Positions 5,513-12,728 of a stretch of DNA of 12,728 nt are shown one piece after another (the first letter of the stretch is position 1; each line of letters begins with the position of its first letter). Made by a program: the position numbers and the translations under genes. Below the pieces are notes generated by a model. The model was given only the letters and a program-made list of their open reading frames with translations. It made no database searches and was not told where the DNA came from. Origin of the DNA: an uncultured Rhodanobacter sp. (GTDB lineage Bacteria; Pseudomonadota; Gammaproteobacteria; Xanthomonadales; Rhodanobacteraceae); contig CALCWL010000474.1 of the NCBI GenBank assembly GCA_937906285.1, positions 1-12,728 of the forward strand, written 5' to 3'.

Positions 5513-7210
5513 TCAGGGCGCCGGCGCGGGAACCGCCGGCAGCCACGGCGACACGCGCGGGCGCTCCAGCGCGGCGAGCAGCGGTCCATCGCGGCCGTAC
5601 ACGTCGGGGCGGAAGCCGACCCGGCCGTCTTCGCGCAGGTCCACCGTCCAGTACGCCAGCAGCAGGGTCACCGGCTTGCGCAGCATCACGGTCTGCGTCT
5701 TCAGCGTGTCGATCGCGCGATCGATGCCGGCGCGATTCCACCGCACCGGATCGTCCAGCAGCAGCTCGGCCAGTTCGCGCGGGCGCTCCACCCGGATGCA
5801 GCCGGAGCTGTACGTGCGCTGCTGGTTGGCGAACAGCTCCTGGTGCGGCGTGTCGTGCATGTACACCGCGTAGTCGTTGGGGAAGCGGATCACCAGCCGG
5901 CCCAGCGAATTGCCCGGCCCGGCGTCCTGGCGCAGCACGATGCCGCGCGGGTTGGCCCAGTCCACGCTGGCCGGCGACAGCTCGCGGCCCTGGCCGTCCA
6001 GCACGCGGAGGCGGTTGGCGGCAAGGTAGCCGCGGTCCTTGCGCAGCTTCGGCAGGATGTCGTTCTTCAGGATGGTCGGCGGCACCGTCCAGGTCGGGTT
6101 GAGCGTGAGGTAGGTGATCTTCGACTTGAACACCGGCGTGCTGCGGTACGGCTTGCCCACCTGCACGCGCGAACGCCACACCGGCTTGCCGTCCTTGTAG
6201 TAGATGACCTGGTAGCCGGCGATGTCGACCACCACGAACTTGCCCTGCAGCTGGTGCAGCAGCCAGCGCGCGCGCTCCAGGTTCGCGCGCAGCTGATCGA
6301 TGCGCGCGGCGACCGGCACGTTCAGCGCGGCCAGGGTGGCCTTGCCCAGGTGGCCGTCCGCGGCCAGGTACTGTTCGCGCTGGAACTGCTTCAGCGCGGC
6401 TTCCAGCGCCGGGTCGTACAGGTCGTCCGCGCCATCGCCCACCGGATGGCCGACCCGTTGCAGCCGCTGGCGCAGCGCCGGCACGCGCGGATCGTGGCTG
6501 CCCGGCTTCAGCGTGGGGCCATCGGCGATCGCGGGCCAGCCGCCCTGCGCCGCCACCTCGCGCAGCTTCGCCAGCGCCGTGCGCAGCTGGCCGTAGTACG
6601 GATGCTGCGGACGCGCACGCGCGAACAGCTCGCCGATGGTGCCTTGCGCCAGCGCCTCGCGCACCGCCTGCAGGCCCCGCGCCTGGTCGATCTGGCGCGG
6701 GTCGAAGTTCCAGTGCGTGTCCAGCGTGGCCGGATCGACCTTGCCGCGATACAGGTGCAGCAGCGCGGCGAAGCAGGCGTCGGTGGCCAGCAGGTCGAAC
6801 TGCGCGCGCTGCTGCGCCGTGGCCTGCAGATCATCCAGCACGTGGCGCCGACGTTGCAGTTCATCCAGCGCGTAATCCTGCGGATCGAGGCCGTCGGCGG
6901 CCATGCCGCGCAGCGCGGCCAGCAACTGGTCGAGCTCGTCAGGCCGCGTCCACGTCGGCGCGAACCGGTTCTGTTCGTAGAACGTCGCCACCGCGGCGCC
7001 CGGCGCCGCCGCCATCGCGTCACCGGCATGCGCAACGCGCCATTGCTCGATCCGTTCGCGGATCTGCTCGGCCACCGGGCCCGGCGGTGAGGCCACGGTT
7101 TGCTCCATCGCGACCGACCCGCCCCCGGCCGGCGGTGCATGCGCCGCGACGACTCCCAGCCAGCCCAGCAAGGCGACGGCGCAAACGGTACGGGCGAAGC
7201 CGGACGACAT
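5513..7210 (-). CDS. Periplasmic L,D-transpeptidase, YcbB/LdtD type
   Basis: A 565-residue exported enzyme that forms 3-3 cross-links in peptidoglycan or attaches proteins to it. Residues 1-24 are a signal peptide (hydrophobic ALLGWLGVVAAHA). Residues ~45-235 match the helical scaffold domain of YcbB. Residues ~239-298 are a peptidoglycan-binding PG_binding_1 repeat (HDPRVPALRQRLQ..FQREQYLAADGHLGKATLAALN). The YkuD catalytic domain spans ~325-500, with H452 in MHDTPHQELF and the catalytic Cys471 in SSGCIRV, the YcbB-type form of the family motif. The length fits the family. The start at 7210 gives the signal peptide and has AGGA about 8 bases upstream. A Pro/Ala-rich tail closes the protein. 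It is divergent from another L,D-transpeptidase-like gene. YcbB activity in E. coli confers beta-lactam bypass with ponA activity; whether it does so here is unknown. Confidence 0.93.
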   Translation of the reverse strand: MSSGFARTVCAVALLGWLGVVAAHAPPAGGGSVAMEQTVASPPGPVAEQIRERIEQWRVAHAGDAMAAAPGAAVATFYEQNRFAPTWTRPDELDQLLAALRGMAADGLDPQDYALDELQRRRHVLDDLQATAQQRAQFDLLATDACFAALLHLYRGKVDPATLDTHWNFDPRQIDQARGLQAVREALAQGTIGELFARARPQHPYYGQLRTALAKLREVAAQGGWPAIADGPTLKPGSHDPRVPALRQRLQRVGHPVGDGADDLYDPALEAALKQFQREQYLAADGHLGKATLAALNVPVAARIDQLRANLERARWLLHQLQGKFVVVDIAGYQVIYYKDGKPVWRSRVQVGKPYRSTPVFKSKITYLTLNPTWTVPPTILKNDILPKLRKDRGYLAANRLRVLDGQGRELSPASVDWANPRGIVLRQDAGPGNSLGRLVIRFPNDYAVYMHDTPHQELFANQQRTYSSGCIRVERPRELAELLLDDPVRWNRAGIDRAIDTLKTQTVMLRKPVTLLLAYWTVDLREDGRVGFRPDVYGRDGPLLAALERPRVSPWLPAVPAPAP

Positions 7211-7239
7211 GGAGAGTCCTGTGCGGGCGGATACGGCCA

Positions 7240-7248
7240 GTCATAGCA
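7240..7248 (-). promoter_or_regulatory. Candidate extended -10 for the YcbB-like gene
   Basis: On the minus strand TGC-TATGAC (7248 down to 7240) is a TGn-extended -10 with two mismatches, giving a leader of about 22 bases before the ATG at 7210. No -35 match is visible, as expected for extended -10 promoters, but the match is modest. Confidence 0.3.
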
Positions 7249-7313
7249 CAACCGCCGGCCGGCGCCGACGGGCGCGGCGACCGGTCGCACGGGACAGGTT
7301 CTTAACGGTCGAC

Positions 7314-7322
7314 TGCTAGCAT
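7314..7322 (+). promoter_or_regulatory. Candidate extended -10 for the second transpeptidase gene
   Basis: TGC-TAGCAT (TG 7314-7315, hexamer 7317-7322) is an extended -10 with two mismatches, about 36 bases before the ATG at 7358. It is arranged back to back with the similar minus-strand element at 7240-7248. No clear -35 is seen. The rest of the 7211-7357 gap is GC-rich with nothing else I can support. Confidence 0.3.
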
Positions 7323-7357
7323 CGACGGCTGTTCGTGCCCATGCCCAAGTGGTCCCG

Positions 7358-8047
7358 ATGAGTCGACTGCGCCTCCTTGCCATCCTGCTGTTGCTGCTCG
7401 GCGGCGCAGCGCACGCGGCCACGCCGACGTTGCGCGATGCGCTCAGCAAACTCGCGCCGCAGGCGAATCCGCAGGTGATCGCGCTGGCGCTGGCGGCCAC
7501 CGACTGCGCCACGGCGCAAGGCCAGCCACCGTCCGAGCGGCTGGCGGTGATCGACTACTCCCGGCCCTCCACCGAACCGCGGCTGTGGGTGTTCGACCTG
7601 GCCCGGCGCAAGCTGCTTTATCAGGAGCTGGTGGCGCACGGGCGCAACACCGGCGAGAACCTGGCCAGCAGGTTTTCCAATACGCCGGAAAGCCGGCAAT
7701 CCAGCCTGGGCCTGTTCCGCACGCTGGACACCTACGCCGGCCGCAACGGCTATTCGCTGCGCCTGGAGGGGCTGGAACCGGGCACCAACGACCGCGCACT
7801 GGCGCGCGCGCTGGTGATCCACGGTGCGGCCTACGTCAACCCGGCACTGGCCCGTGAGCAGGGCCGCATCGGTCGCAGCTACGGTTGCCCGGCCGTACGC
7901 AGCGCGATCGCGCGACCGCTGATCGACGCGCTCAAGGGCGGCCAGTACGTGTTCTCCTACTATCCCGATGCCAGGTGGCTGGGCGCCTCGCCGTACCTCA
8001 AGTGCAGCGGCGGGTTGGCGATGACGCCCGCGCCCGGCGCGCCTTGA
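7358..8047 (+). CDS. Murein L,D-transpeptidase catalytic domain protein (YkuD_2 family)
   Basis: A 229-residue exported protein. Residues 1-20 are a signal peptide (RLLAILLLLLGGAAHA, AxA end). The remainder matches the YkuD_2 family: 'RLAVIDYSRPSTEPRLWVFDL', 'YQELVAHGRNTGEN..FSNTPESRQSSLGLF' and the paired catalytic motifs VIHGAAYVNP (H155) and RIGRSYGCPAV (Cys177). These are probably periplasmic cysteine transpeptidases or carboxypeptidases acting on peptidoglycan, but the family has little biochemistry. It is unrelated in domain layout to the divergent YcbB-type gene, with no PG-binding or scaffold domain. A GTG at 7349 is in frame. I prefer the ATG at 7358, which gives a compact signal peptide and has AAGTGG five bases upstream. 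It converges on the YbaN-like gene. Confidence 0.88.
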   Translation: MSRLRLLAILLLLLGGAAHAATPTLRDALSKLAPQANPQVIALALAATDCATAQGQPPSERLAVIDYSRPSTEPRLWVFDLARRKLLYQELVAHGRNTGENLASRFSNTPESRQSSLGLFRTLDTYAGRNGYSLRLEGLEPGTNDRALARALVIHGAAYVNPALAREQGRIGRSYGCPAVRSAIARPLIDALKGGQYVFSYYPDARWLGASPYLKCSGGLAMTPAPGAP

Positions 8048-8069
8048 TCCATCTCGCGCGGCCATCCTC

Positions 8070-8085
8070 GCGGCAATGCTGCCGC
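8070..8085. terminator. Hairpin without U-tract between convergent genes
   Basis: GCGGCA (8070-8075) and TGCCGC (8080-8085) form a perfect 6-bp stem with a 4-base loop between the stops of the convergent genes at 8047 and 8093. Neither side has a T-run, so it is at best a weak or factor-dependent terminator or a 3' end stabiliser. Confidence 0.3.
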
Positions 8086-8092
8086 AGCCCCC

Positions 8093-8488
8093 TCACTCGG
8101 GAGTCTGCTGGCTCGCACAGCCCTCATCCGGCGTCACCGGCAGGCGCAGGATCAGCAGCCACAGCAGCACCACCAGCGCGACCAGCAGCCACGGCAACCA
8201 GGCGTGCCCGCGGAACCACCAGATCGTGCCGGCCATCGACAGCGTGAGCAGGCCCAGCGCCATCCAGCGCGCGCGCCGCGAAATGCTGCGCTCGCGCTCC
8301 CACCGCGCGATCGCCGGGCCCAACCGGGGCAGCGAGAGCAGCCAGCGATGCCAGCGCGGCGAGGCGCGCGACCAACACGCAGCGGTCAGCAGCAGGAACG
8401 GCACGGTCGGCATCACCGGCAGCATCAGGCCGATCAGTCCCAGCAGCAACGCCACGCCGCCGGCGATGAACAACAGCCAGCGCACCAT
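8093..8488 (-). CDS. DUF454 / YbaN-family inner-membrane protein
   Basis: A 131-residue integral membrane protein. The N-terminal hairpin (LLFIAGGVALLLGLIGLMLPVMPTVPFLLL split over residues 5-34) carries the family signature LPxxPTxPF followed by CWSRASPRWHRWL (38-50). Two more helices lie at ~76-90 and ~97-114 (LPWLLVALVVLLWLLILRLP). The function of YbaN/DUF454 is not established; E. coli ybaN lies near priC and apt, unlike here. The ATG at 8488 starts the first membrane helix, and no good Shine-Dalgarno precedes it. It lies 74 bases downstream of the diguanylate cyclase stop on the same strand, with no terminator visible between, so the two may be co-transcribed. The C-terminal tail is polar and contains one cysteine. 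Confidence 0.87.
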   Translation of the reverse strand: MVRWLLFIAGGVALLLGLIGLMLPVMPTVPFLLLTAACWSRASPRWHRWLLSLPRLGPAIARWERERSISRRARWMALGLLTLSMAGTIWWFRGHAWLPWLLVALVVLLWLLILRLPVTPDEGCASQQTPE

Positions 8489-8562
8489 GCCGCTGTGACG
8501 GGGATGCGTATGGTGCGAGTCGTGTCCGTCGCCCGCCGCCGACTGCCCGCGATCGGACCGCC

Positions 8563-10362
8563 TCATGTGGTGCGCTTCGGCCGACCTTCGCGCGCCTTGT
8601 ACAGGCGTCGGTCGGCCTCGCCCAGGCCGGCTTCCAGCGAGGCGCCCTGCTCCACGATGGCCGCGCCCATGGTGAAACCGATCGGCGCCTCGGCGCGATC
8701 GGCATCGAGCCGCTCGACCACGCCTCGGGTGAGCGCCTCGCCGGCGCCGCGCAGCAACACCAGGAACTCGTCGCCACCGAGGCGGATCACGGCATCCTGC
8801 GGTCGCACATGGCTGCGCAGGAATACCGCCATGGCCACCAGCACCTCGTCGCCGCGTGCGTGGCCGTGGGTGTCGTTGACGTGCTTGAAGTGGTCCAGGT
8901 CGAACACGATGCAGCCCCAACCGACGGCCGGGTCCGCGGCCAGTTCGGCCAGGTAGCGGCGGTTGAAACAGCCGGTCAGCGGATCGTGGATCGACCATTC
9001 GCGCAACTGGCTCTCCTGGCGGAAGCGCTCGGTGACGTCCAGCGCGTGGCCCAGCACGTAGGGATCGTCGCCCTCGACGTCGTCATCCAGCACGTTGTGG
9101 TACTGCCAGACGTGCTCGCTGCCGTCCTTGGCGACCACCTGCAGCATGCCCGCGTCGCTGTTTCCGCGCATGAGGCGCAACAGGTACTCGGCGAAGCGCG
9201 CGCGCCGTTCGGGACGCATGAAATCGGTCAACGGCCGGCCGATCATCTCGCCCACCGAATAACCCAGCGACTTGGCTGCCGCCGGGTTCACCGACAGCAG
9301 CACGCCTTCGTGGTCGTGCGTGCAGATCAGGCCGGGGCTGTACTGGAACAGCTTGCGGTAGCGGCGGTCGCTGGCCTCCAGCGCCGCGATCGCGCGCCGC
9401 TGCAGGGTGATGTCCTGGAACGCGCCGGCCAGCCGCCGCACGCTGCCGTCATCGGCGCACTCCACGACGCCGACGGCACGCACCCAGATCTTCCGGCCGG
9501 TGGCGGTGGTCAGCGGCAGCTGCAGATCCCATCCCTCGCCGGTGGCGATGCCCTTGCGCACGGCCGCGTCGATCACCGGCCGTGCCACGGGGTCGTAAAA
9601 GCTCACCGCCTCTTCCAGGCTCGGGTGGAAGCCCGGCGGCACGTCGTGCAGGCGGCAGGTCTGGTCCGACCAGGTGATCGCGTTGGTGGCCAGGTCCAGC
9701 TCCCAGCCGCCGGCGTCGAGCAGACGTCCGGTGCGTTCGAGCAGCGCCTCGTTGGCGCGCCGCTTCCGTTCCGCCTCGCGGGCCGGCTCCGGTGGCTGGC
9801 GCAGCGACGTCGCAGCGCCGACCGGCGCGACGTCGTCCCGGCGCAGGACCGGCCGCATCTCCAACGCATGTGCCGCCGCGCGGGCCAGTTGCCGCAATGT
9901 CTCATGTTGTCGTTCGTCGAGCGCACCGGGCGCGCGATCGAGCACGCACAACGCGCCCGCCTTCGCGCTCTCGCCCCGCCTGATCGGCACGGCGGCGAAG
10001 CCACGGATGCCTGCTGCACCGGCAACCAGCGGATCGTCGGCGCAACGCGGGTCGAGTCGCGCGTCGGGAATCTCAAGCACGCCGGAACTCGCCTTGGCCA
10101 GCACCCGCAGCACGCTCGGCTCGTCGATATCCGGCGCCGGCACGTGCACGGCAAGCCCGCGGCCGTCGGCGTCGACCAGCACGATCAGCGCCAGCGCCCG
10201 CCCGGTCGCCGCCGCGGCGCTGCGCACGATCGCATCGAACAGCGGCTCGGCGCGGGTATCCAGCGCAGCCATGGCGCGCAGCGTCGCCAGGCGCAGCGTT
10301 TCGTCGGCATGATGGGCGGCAGCGGACATACGGGGCGGCAATCGGCTCGTGGGTCGGCACAT
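8563..10362 (-). CDS. Diguanylate cyclase with GAF and two PAS sensor domains
   Basis: A 599-residue cytoplasmic signalling enzyme making c-di-GMP from two GTP. Residues ~35-175 are a GAF domain (RAEPLFDAIVRSAAAATG..GFAAVPIRRGESAKAGALCVLDR). Residues ~215-320 are a PAS_3-type domain (GGWELDLATNAITWSDQTCRLHDV.., GAFQDIT). Residues ~328-447 are a second PAS (RRYRKLFQYSPGLICTHDHEGVLLSVNPAA.., DVTERF). The GGDEF domain spans ~457-595, with DPLTGCFNRR at 460, DLDHFKHVND, intact GGDEF at 529-533 and an intact inhibitory I-site RPQD at 520-523, so it should be active and feedback-inhibited. No membrane helix or EAL domain is present. Two starts are possible: 10362 (MCRP) with GGTGG upstream, or 10329 (MSAAAHH). 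I chose 10362 with moderate certainty. The frame stays open far upstream over the peptidase gene; that part is not coding. Confidence 0.93.
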   Translation of the reverse strand: MCRPTSRLPPRMSAAAHHADETLRLATLRAMAALDTRAEPLFDAIVRSAAAATGRALALIVLVDADGRGLAVHVPAPDIDEPSVLRVLAKASSGVLEIPDARLDPRCADDPLVAGAAGIRGFAAVPIRRGESAKAGALCVLDRAPGALDERQHETLRQLARAAAHALEMRPVLRRDDVAPVGAATSLRQPPEPAREAERKRRANEALLERTGRLLDAGGWELDLATNAITWSDQTCRLHDVPPGFHPSLEEAVSFYDPVARPVIDAAVRKGIATGEGWDLQLPLTTATGRKIWVRAVGVVECADDGSVRRLAGAFQDITLQRRAIAALEASDRRYRKLFQYSPGLICTHDHEGVLLSVNPAAAKSLGYSVGEMIGRPLTDFMRPERRARFAEYLLRLMRGNSDAGMLQVVAKDGSEHVWQYHNVLDDDVEGDDPYVLGHALDVTERFRQESQLREWSIHDPLTGCFNRRYLAELAADPAVGWGCIVFDLDHFKHVNDTHGHARGDEVLVAMAVFLRSHVRPQDAVIRLGGDEFLVLLRGAGEALTRGVVERLDADRAEAPIGFTMGAAIVEQGASLEAGLGEADRRLYKAREGRPKRTT

Positions 10363-10431
10363 CGTGTGGCCACCGTAGCAGTCCGCATGTGAATCGGCCA
10401 CGCACGCCACCGCAGTTTCGGCCGCTGCCGC

Positions 10432-10473
10432 CACGAAAAAGCCGCCCGGATCGCTCCGGGCGGCTTTTTCGTG
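10432..10473 (-). terminator. Perfect 19-bp bidirectional terminator after the peptidase gene
   Basis: The stem 10432-10450 pairs without mismatch with 10455-10473 around a 4-base loop (tcgc). Its GC-rich core (GCCGCCCGGA) is flanked by A5 on one side and T5 on the other, so it can act in both directions. It lies 21 bases after the M3 peptidase stop and 70 bases before the cyclase start, so it should separate the two transcription units on the minus strand. Confidence 0.9.
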
Positions 10474-10493
10474 CCGCTCTCGGGCGGCGCGGC

Positions 10494-12683
10494 TTACTCG
10501 GCGGCGCCATCCAGTCCGCGGCGCTCCAGCAGCGGCTCGATGCGCGGCTCGTGGCCGGCGAAATCGCGGAACAGCTGCAGCGCATCCTTGCTGCCGCCCT
10601 GCGACAGCAGCGTCTGCCGGAAGCGGTCGCCGTTGGCGCGGGTCAGGCCGCCGTGGCTCTTGATCCACTCGACCGTGTTCGCGTCCAGCACCTCGGACCA
10701 GATGTAGGCGTAGTAGCCGGCCGCGTAACCGCCCATGATGTGGCTGAAGTACGGCGTGCGGTAGCGCGGCGGCACCGGCGCGTAATCGGTGCCGTTGGCC
10801 TTCAGCGCGGCCGCCTCGAACGCCATCACGCCGTCCGCGTCGGGGATCTTGTCCGCGCCGAGCTGGTGCCAGCTCTGGTCGAGCATCGCTGCGCCGAGGT
10901 ACTCGGTGGTGGCGAAGCCCTGGTTGAACTTCGAGGTGGCCAGCACCTTGTCCAGCAGTTCCTTCGGCATCGGCGCGCCGGTCTGGTAGTGCTTCGCGTA
11001 GTTGGCCAGCACGCTGGGCCAGTCGGCCCACATCTCGTTCACCTGCGAGGGGAACTCGACGAAGTCGCGCGGCACGCTGGTACCGCTGAAGCGCGGGTAC
11101 TTCACGTTGGAGAACATGCCGTGCAGCGCGTGGCCGAACTCGTGGAATGCCGTGGTGACCTCGTCCCAGGTCAGCAGGGTCGGGCCGCTGGTCGGCCTGG
11201 TGATGTTGAGGTGGTTGGCCACCACCGGCAGGTTGCCGGTCAGCGCGGACTGGTCGACGTAGGAGTTCATCCAGGCGCCGCCGCGCTTGGACGGGCGGGC
11301 ATACATGTCGGCCAGGAAGATCGCCAGCTGGCTGCCGTCTTCGTTGTAGACGTCGTACACCAGCACGTCGGGGTTGTAGACCGGCAGGTCGGTGCGCTGC
11401 TTGAACTTGAGTCCGTAGAGCTGGCCGGCGGCGTAGAACACGCCGTTCTCCAGCACGTTCTTCATCTCGAAATAGGGCTTGAGCTGGCTCTCGTCGAAGT
11501 TGTACTTGTCGGCGCGGACCTTCTCCGTGTAGTAGGCCCAGTCCCACGGCTGCAGCGCGAACGTGGGCTGGCCCTTGGCCGCCTGCTCCCTGTCGATCAT
11601 CGCCTGCAACGCGGCGCCTTCGCGCCTGGCGTTGGCGACCGCCGGCGGCGCCAGCTTGCCGAGCATGGCGTTGACCGCCTCCGGCGTCTTCGCGGTCTGG
11701 TCGGCCAGCACGTAGGCAGCCCAGGTCGGATAGCCGAGCATGCCCGCCTTCTCCGCACGCAGTTTCATCACCTGCGACACGATCGCGGTGTTGTCGTACG
11801 CGTTGCCACGGCTGCCGCGCGTGATCGAGGCCTTGTATAGGCGCTCGCGCAACGCGCGGTTTTCCAGCTGCGCCAGCGGCGGCTGGCCGGTGGTGTTGAG
11901 CAGGGCGATCACGTACTTGCCGTCCAGCCCCTTGGCCTTGGCGGCGGCCGCCGCGGCGTCGATCTGGGCATCGGTGAGGCCGGCCAGTTCGGCGCGGCTG
12001 TCCACCACCAATGCCGAATCGTTGACCTCGGCCAGCACGTTCTGGGTGAACCTGGTGCCGAGCTTGGCGAGCTCGCCGTTGATCTGCTTCAGGTGCGCCT
12101 TGTCGGCGTCGGACAGCCTGGCGCCGGCCCGCACGAAATCGGTGTGGTAGCGCTCGATCAGGCGCACGCCCTGCGCATCCAGGCCCAGGCTGGCGCGCGC
12201 GTCGTACAGCTTCTGGATGCGCGCGAAGAGCGCCGGGTCCAGCGTGATCGCGTCGCGGTGCGCGGCCAGCTTCGGCGCGTACTCGGCCTGCAGCTTCTTC
12301 AGCGCATCGTTGTTCTCGACCCCGGACAGGCTGAAGAACACGGTCGAGGTGCGCTGCAGCACGTCGCCGGATTTCTCCAGCGCGATGATGGTGTTGTCGA
12401 AGGTCGGCGCAGCGGGGTTGGCGCTGATCACCGCCACTTCGCGCAGCTGCTCGGCCATGCCGCGGTCGAATGCGGGGGCGTAGTCGCTGTCCCTGATCCT
12501 GTCGAACGCGGGGTAGTGCAGCGGCAGCGTGCTCTCGGCGAAAAACGGATTGGCACGGACGTCGGCAGCGGCCGCGTGTGACGCGTGCGTGCCTGCGTGC
12601 TGCTTGTCCGCCGCGGTGTCGGCATAGGCCGCCATGGAACTGGTCAACGCGATCGTCATCGCCAGGGAAAGGGTGGGCTTCAT
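10494..12683 (-). CDS. dcp: Secreted M3-family zinc peptidyl-dipeptidase (Dcp-like)
   Basis: A 729-residue zinc metallopeptidase of family M3, removing C-terminal dipeptides from oligopeptides. Residues 1-22 are a signal peptide (LSLAMTIALTSSMAAYA), so unlike the classical cytoplasmic oligopeptidase A it is exported. The zinc site is HEFGH at 514-518 within TTAFHEFGHALHGMFSN, with the third ligand E543 in RDFVEFPSQ, 25 residues on. Near the C-terminus YFSHIMGGYAAGYYAYIWSEVLDA is the conserved Tyr/Gly-rich substrate-binding segment of Dcp. The N-terminal half is the usual helical M3 domain. The start is the ATG at 12683; a TTG codon precedes it in frame. GGACC lies upstream as a weak ribosome site. 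It is followed by a strong terminator. Dcp versus other M3 peptidases is inferred from length and the GTSVPRDFVEFPSQ block. Confidence 0.93.
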   Translation of the reverse strand: MKPTLSLAMTIALTSSMAAYADTAADKQHAGTHASHAAAADVRANPFFAESTLPLHYPAFDRIRDSDYAPAFDRGMAEQLREVAVISANPAAPTFDNTIIALEKSGDVLQRTSTVFFSLSGVENNDALKKLQAEYAPKLAAHRDAITLDPALFARIQKLYDARASLGLDAQGVRLIERYHTDFVRAGARLSDADKAHLKQINGELAKLGTRFTQNVLAEVNDSALVVDSRAELAGLTDAQIDAAAAAAKAKGLDGKYVIALLNTTGQPPLAQLENRALRERLYKASITRGSRGNAYDNTAIVSQVMKLRAEKAGMLGYPTWAAYVLADQTAKTPEAVNAMLGKLAPPAVANARREGAALQAMIDREQAAKGQPTFALQPWDWAYYTEKVRADKYNFDESQLKPYFEMKNVLENGVFYAAGQLYGLKFKQRTDLPVYNPDVLVYDVYNEDGSQLAIFLADMYARPSKRGGAWMNSYVDQSALTGNLPVVANHLNITRPTSGPTLLTWDEVTTAFHEFGHALHGMFSNVKYPRFSGTSVPRDFVEFPSQVNEMWADWPSVLANYAKHYQTGAPMPKELLDKVLATSKFNQGFATTEYLGAAMLDQSWHQLGADKIPDADGVMAFEAAALKANGTDYAPVPPRYRTPYFSHIMGGYAAGYYAYIWSEVLDANTVEWIKSHGGLTRANGDRFRQTLLSQGGSKDALQLFRDFAGHEPRIEPLLERRGLDGAAE

Positions 12684-12712
12684 CAAGGTCCGCTCGACGT
12701 GGGGGAACCCCG

Positions 12713-12718
12713 ATCCTA
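12713..12718 (-). promoter_or_regulatory. Candidate -10 box TAGGAT for the peptidase gene
   Basis: TAGGAT on the minus strand (within GGGTAGGATC) lies about 30 bases upstream of the ATG at 12683. The -35 region would fall outside the window, so this cannot be tested here. Confidence 0.3.
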
Positions 12719-12728
12719 CCCAAAGCCT

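Noticed and set aside
5444..7090. Long plus-strand open frame (548 codons) opposite the YcbB-like gene.
   Set aside because: It is Arg/Gln/Val-rich with no recognisable domain and is fully antisense to a gene with intact catalytic motifs. Similar frames at 135-1646, 1815-3233, 8809-10392 and 10389-11840 were rejected for the same reason.
8563..12723. A single open frame of 1386 codons spanning the cyclase and the whole peptidase region, suggesting a giant fusion protein.
   Set aside because: Upstream of 10362 the frame is an out-of-phase reading of the M3 peptidase gene and crosses its terminator. The peptidase's own frame shows the complete family motifs. GC-rich DNA simply lacks stop codons.
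1..12728. CRISPR arrays, insertion-sequence ends, attachment sites, toxin-antitoxin or defence genes.
   Set aside because: No regularly spaced repeats, transposase or integrase motifs, or recognisable defence domains were seen on either strand. The content looks like ordinary chromosomal core and accessory genes.

Overview
This is a very GC-rich chromosomal window with dense coding and strong third-position G/C bias. The gene content, the weak Shine-Dalgarno sites and the TAnnAT-then-ATG arrangements at several starts suggest a gammaproteobacterium of the Xanthomonadales/Lysobacterales. A Rhodanobacteraceae member (Rhodanobacter, Dyella or Luteibacter type) is my best guess, but this is inference from composition and families, not from a marker gene. 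I see no tRNA, rRNA, CRISPR array, insertion sequence or phage gene.

Layout. Positions 1-752 (minus) hold the 5' part of a secreted PD40 beta-propeller protein that runs off the left edge. A 256-base divergent intergenic region with a strong dyad separates it from a membrane-bound CadC-like regulator with TolB-like and TPR domains (1009-2961, plus). A small unknown protein follows (3041-3295, plus). Next are a minus-strand pair, a YCII/DGPF protein and a HAD hydrolase (4435 down to 3342), whose stop and start codons overlap. Divergent from that pair is trmO, a tRNA methyltransferase (4481-5044, plus), which converges with a small heavy-metal-associated-like protein (5284 down to 5039, minus). 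A hairpin-rich intergenic stretch (5285-5512) leads to an L,D-transpeptidase of the YcbB/LdtD type (7210 down to 5513, minus). Divergent from it is a second, unrelated L,D-transpeptidase-like protein (7358-8047, plus). Convergent with that is a DUF454/YbaN membrane protein (8488 down to 8093, minus), preceded on the same strand by a GAF-PAS-PAS-GGDEF diguanylate cyclase (10362 down to 8563). A perfect 19-bp terminator hairpin separates the cyclase from a secreted M3-family peptidyl-dipeptidase (12683 down to 10494, minus).

The genes do not form one pathway. Two local units make biological sense: the PD40/CadC-like divergent pair, which looks like a membrane regulator with its target, and the back-to-back L,D-transpeptidases acting on the periplasmic cell wall. 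The rest is ordinary housekeeping and signalling. I found no convincing new multi-gene system. The places most worth a second look are the metal-binding-fold protein that has lost its CxxC but carries a cysteine-rich tail, and the structured region upstream of it, which has a CRP/FNR-like dyad, two mutually exclusive hairpins and a plus-strand terminator with no plus-strand gene just before it.
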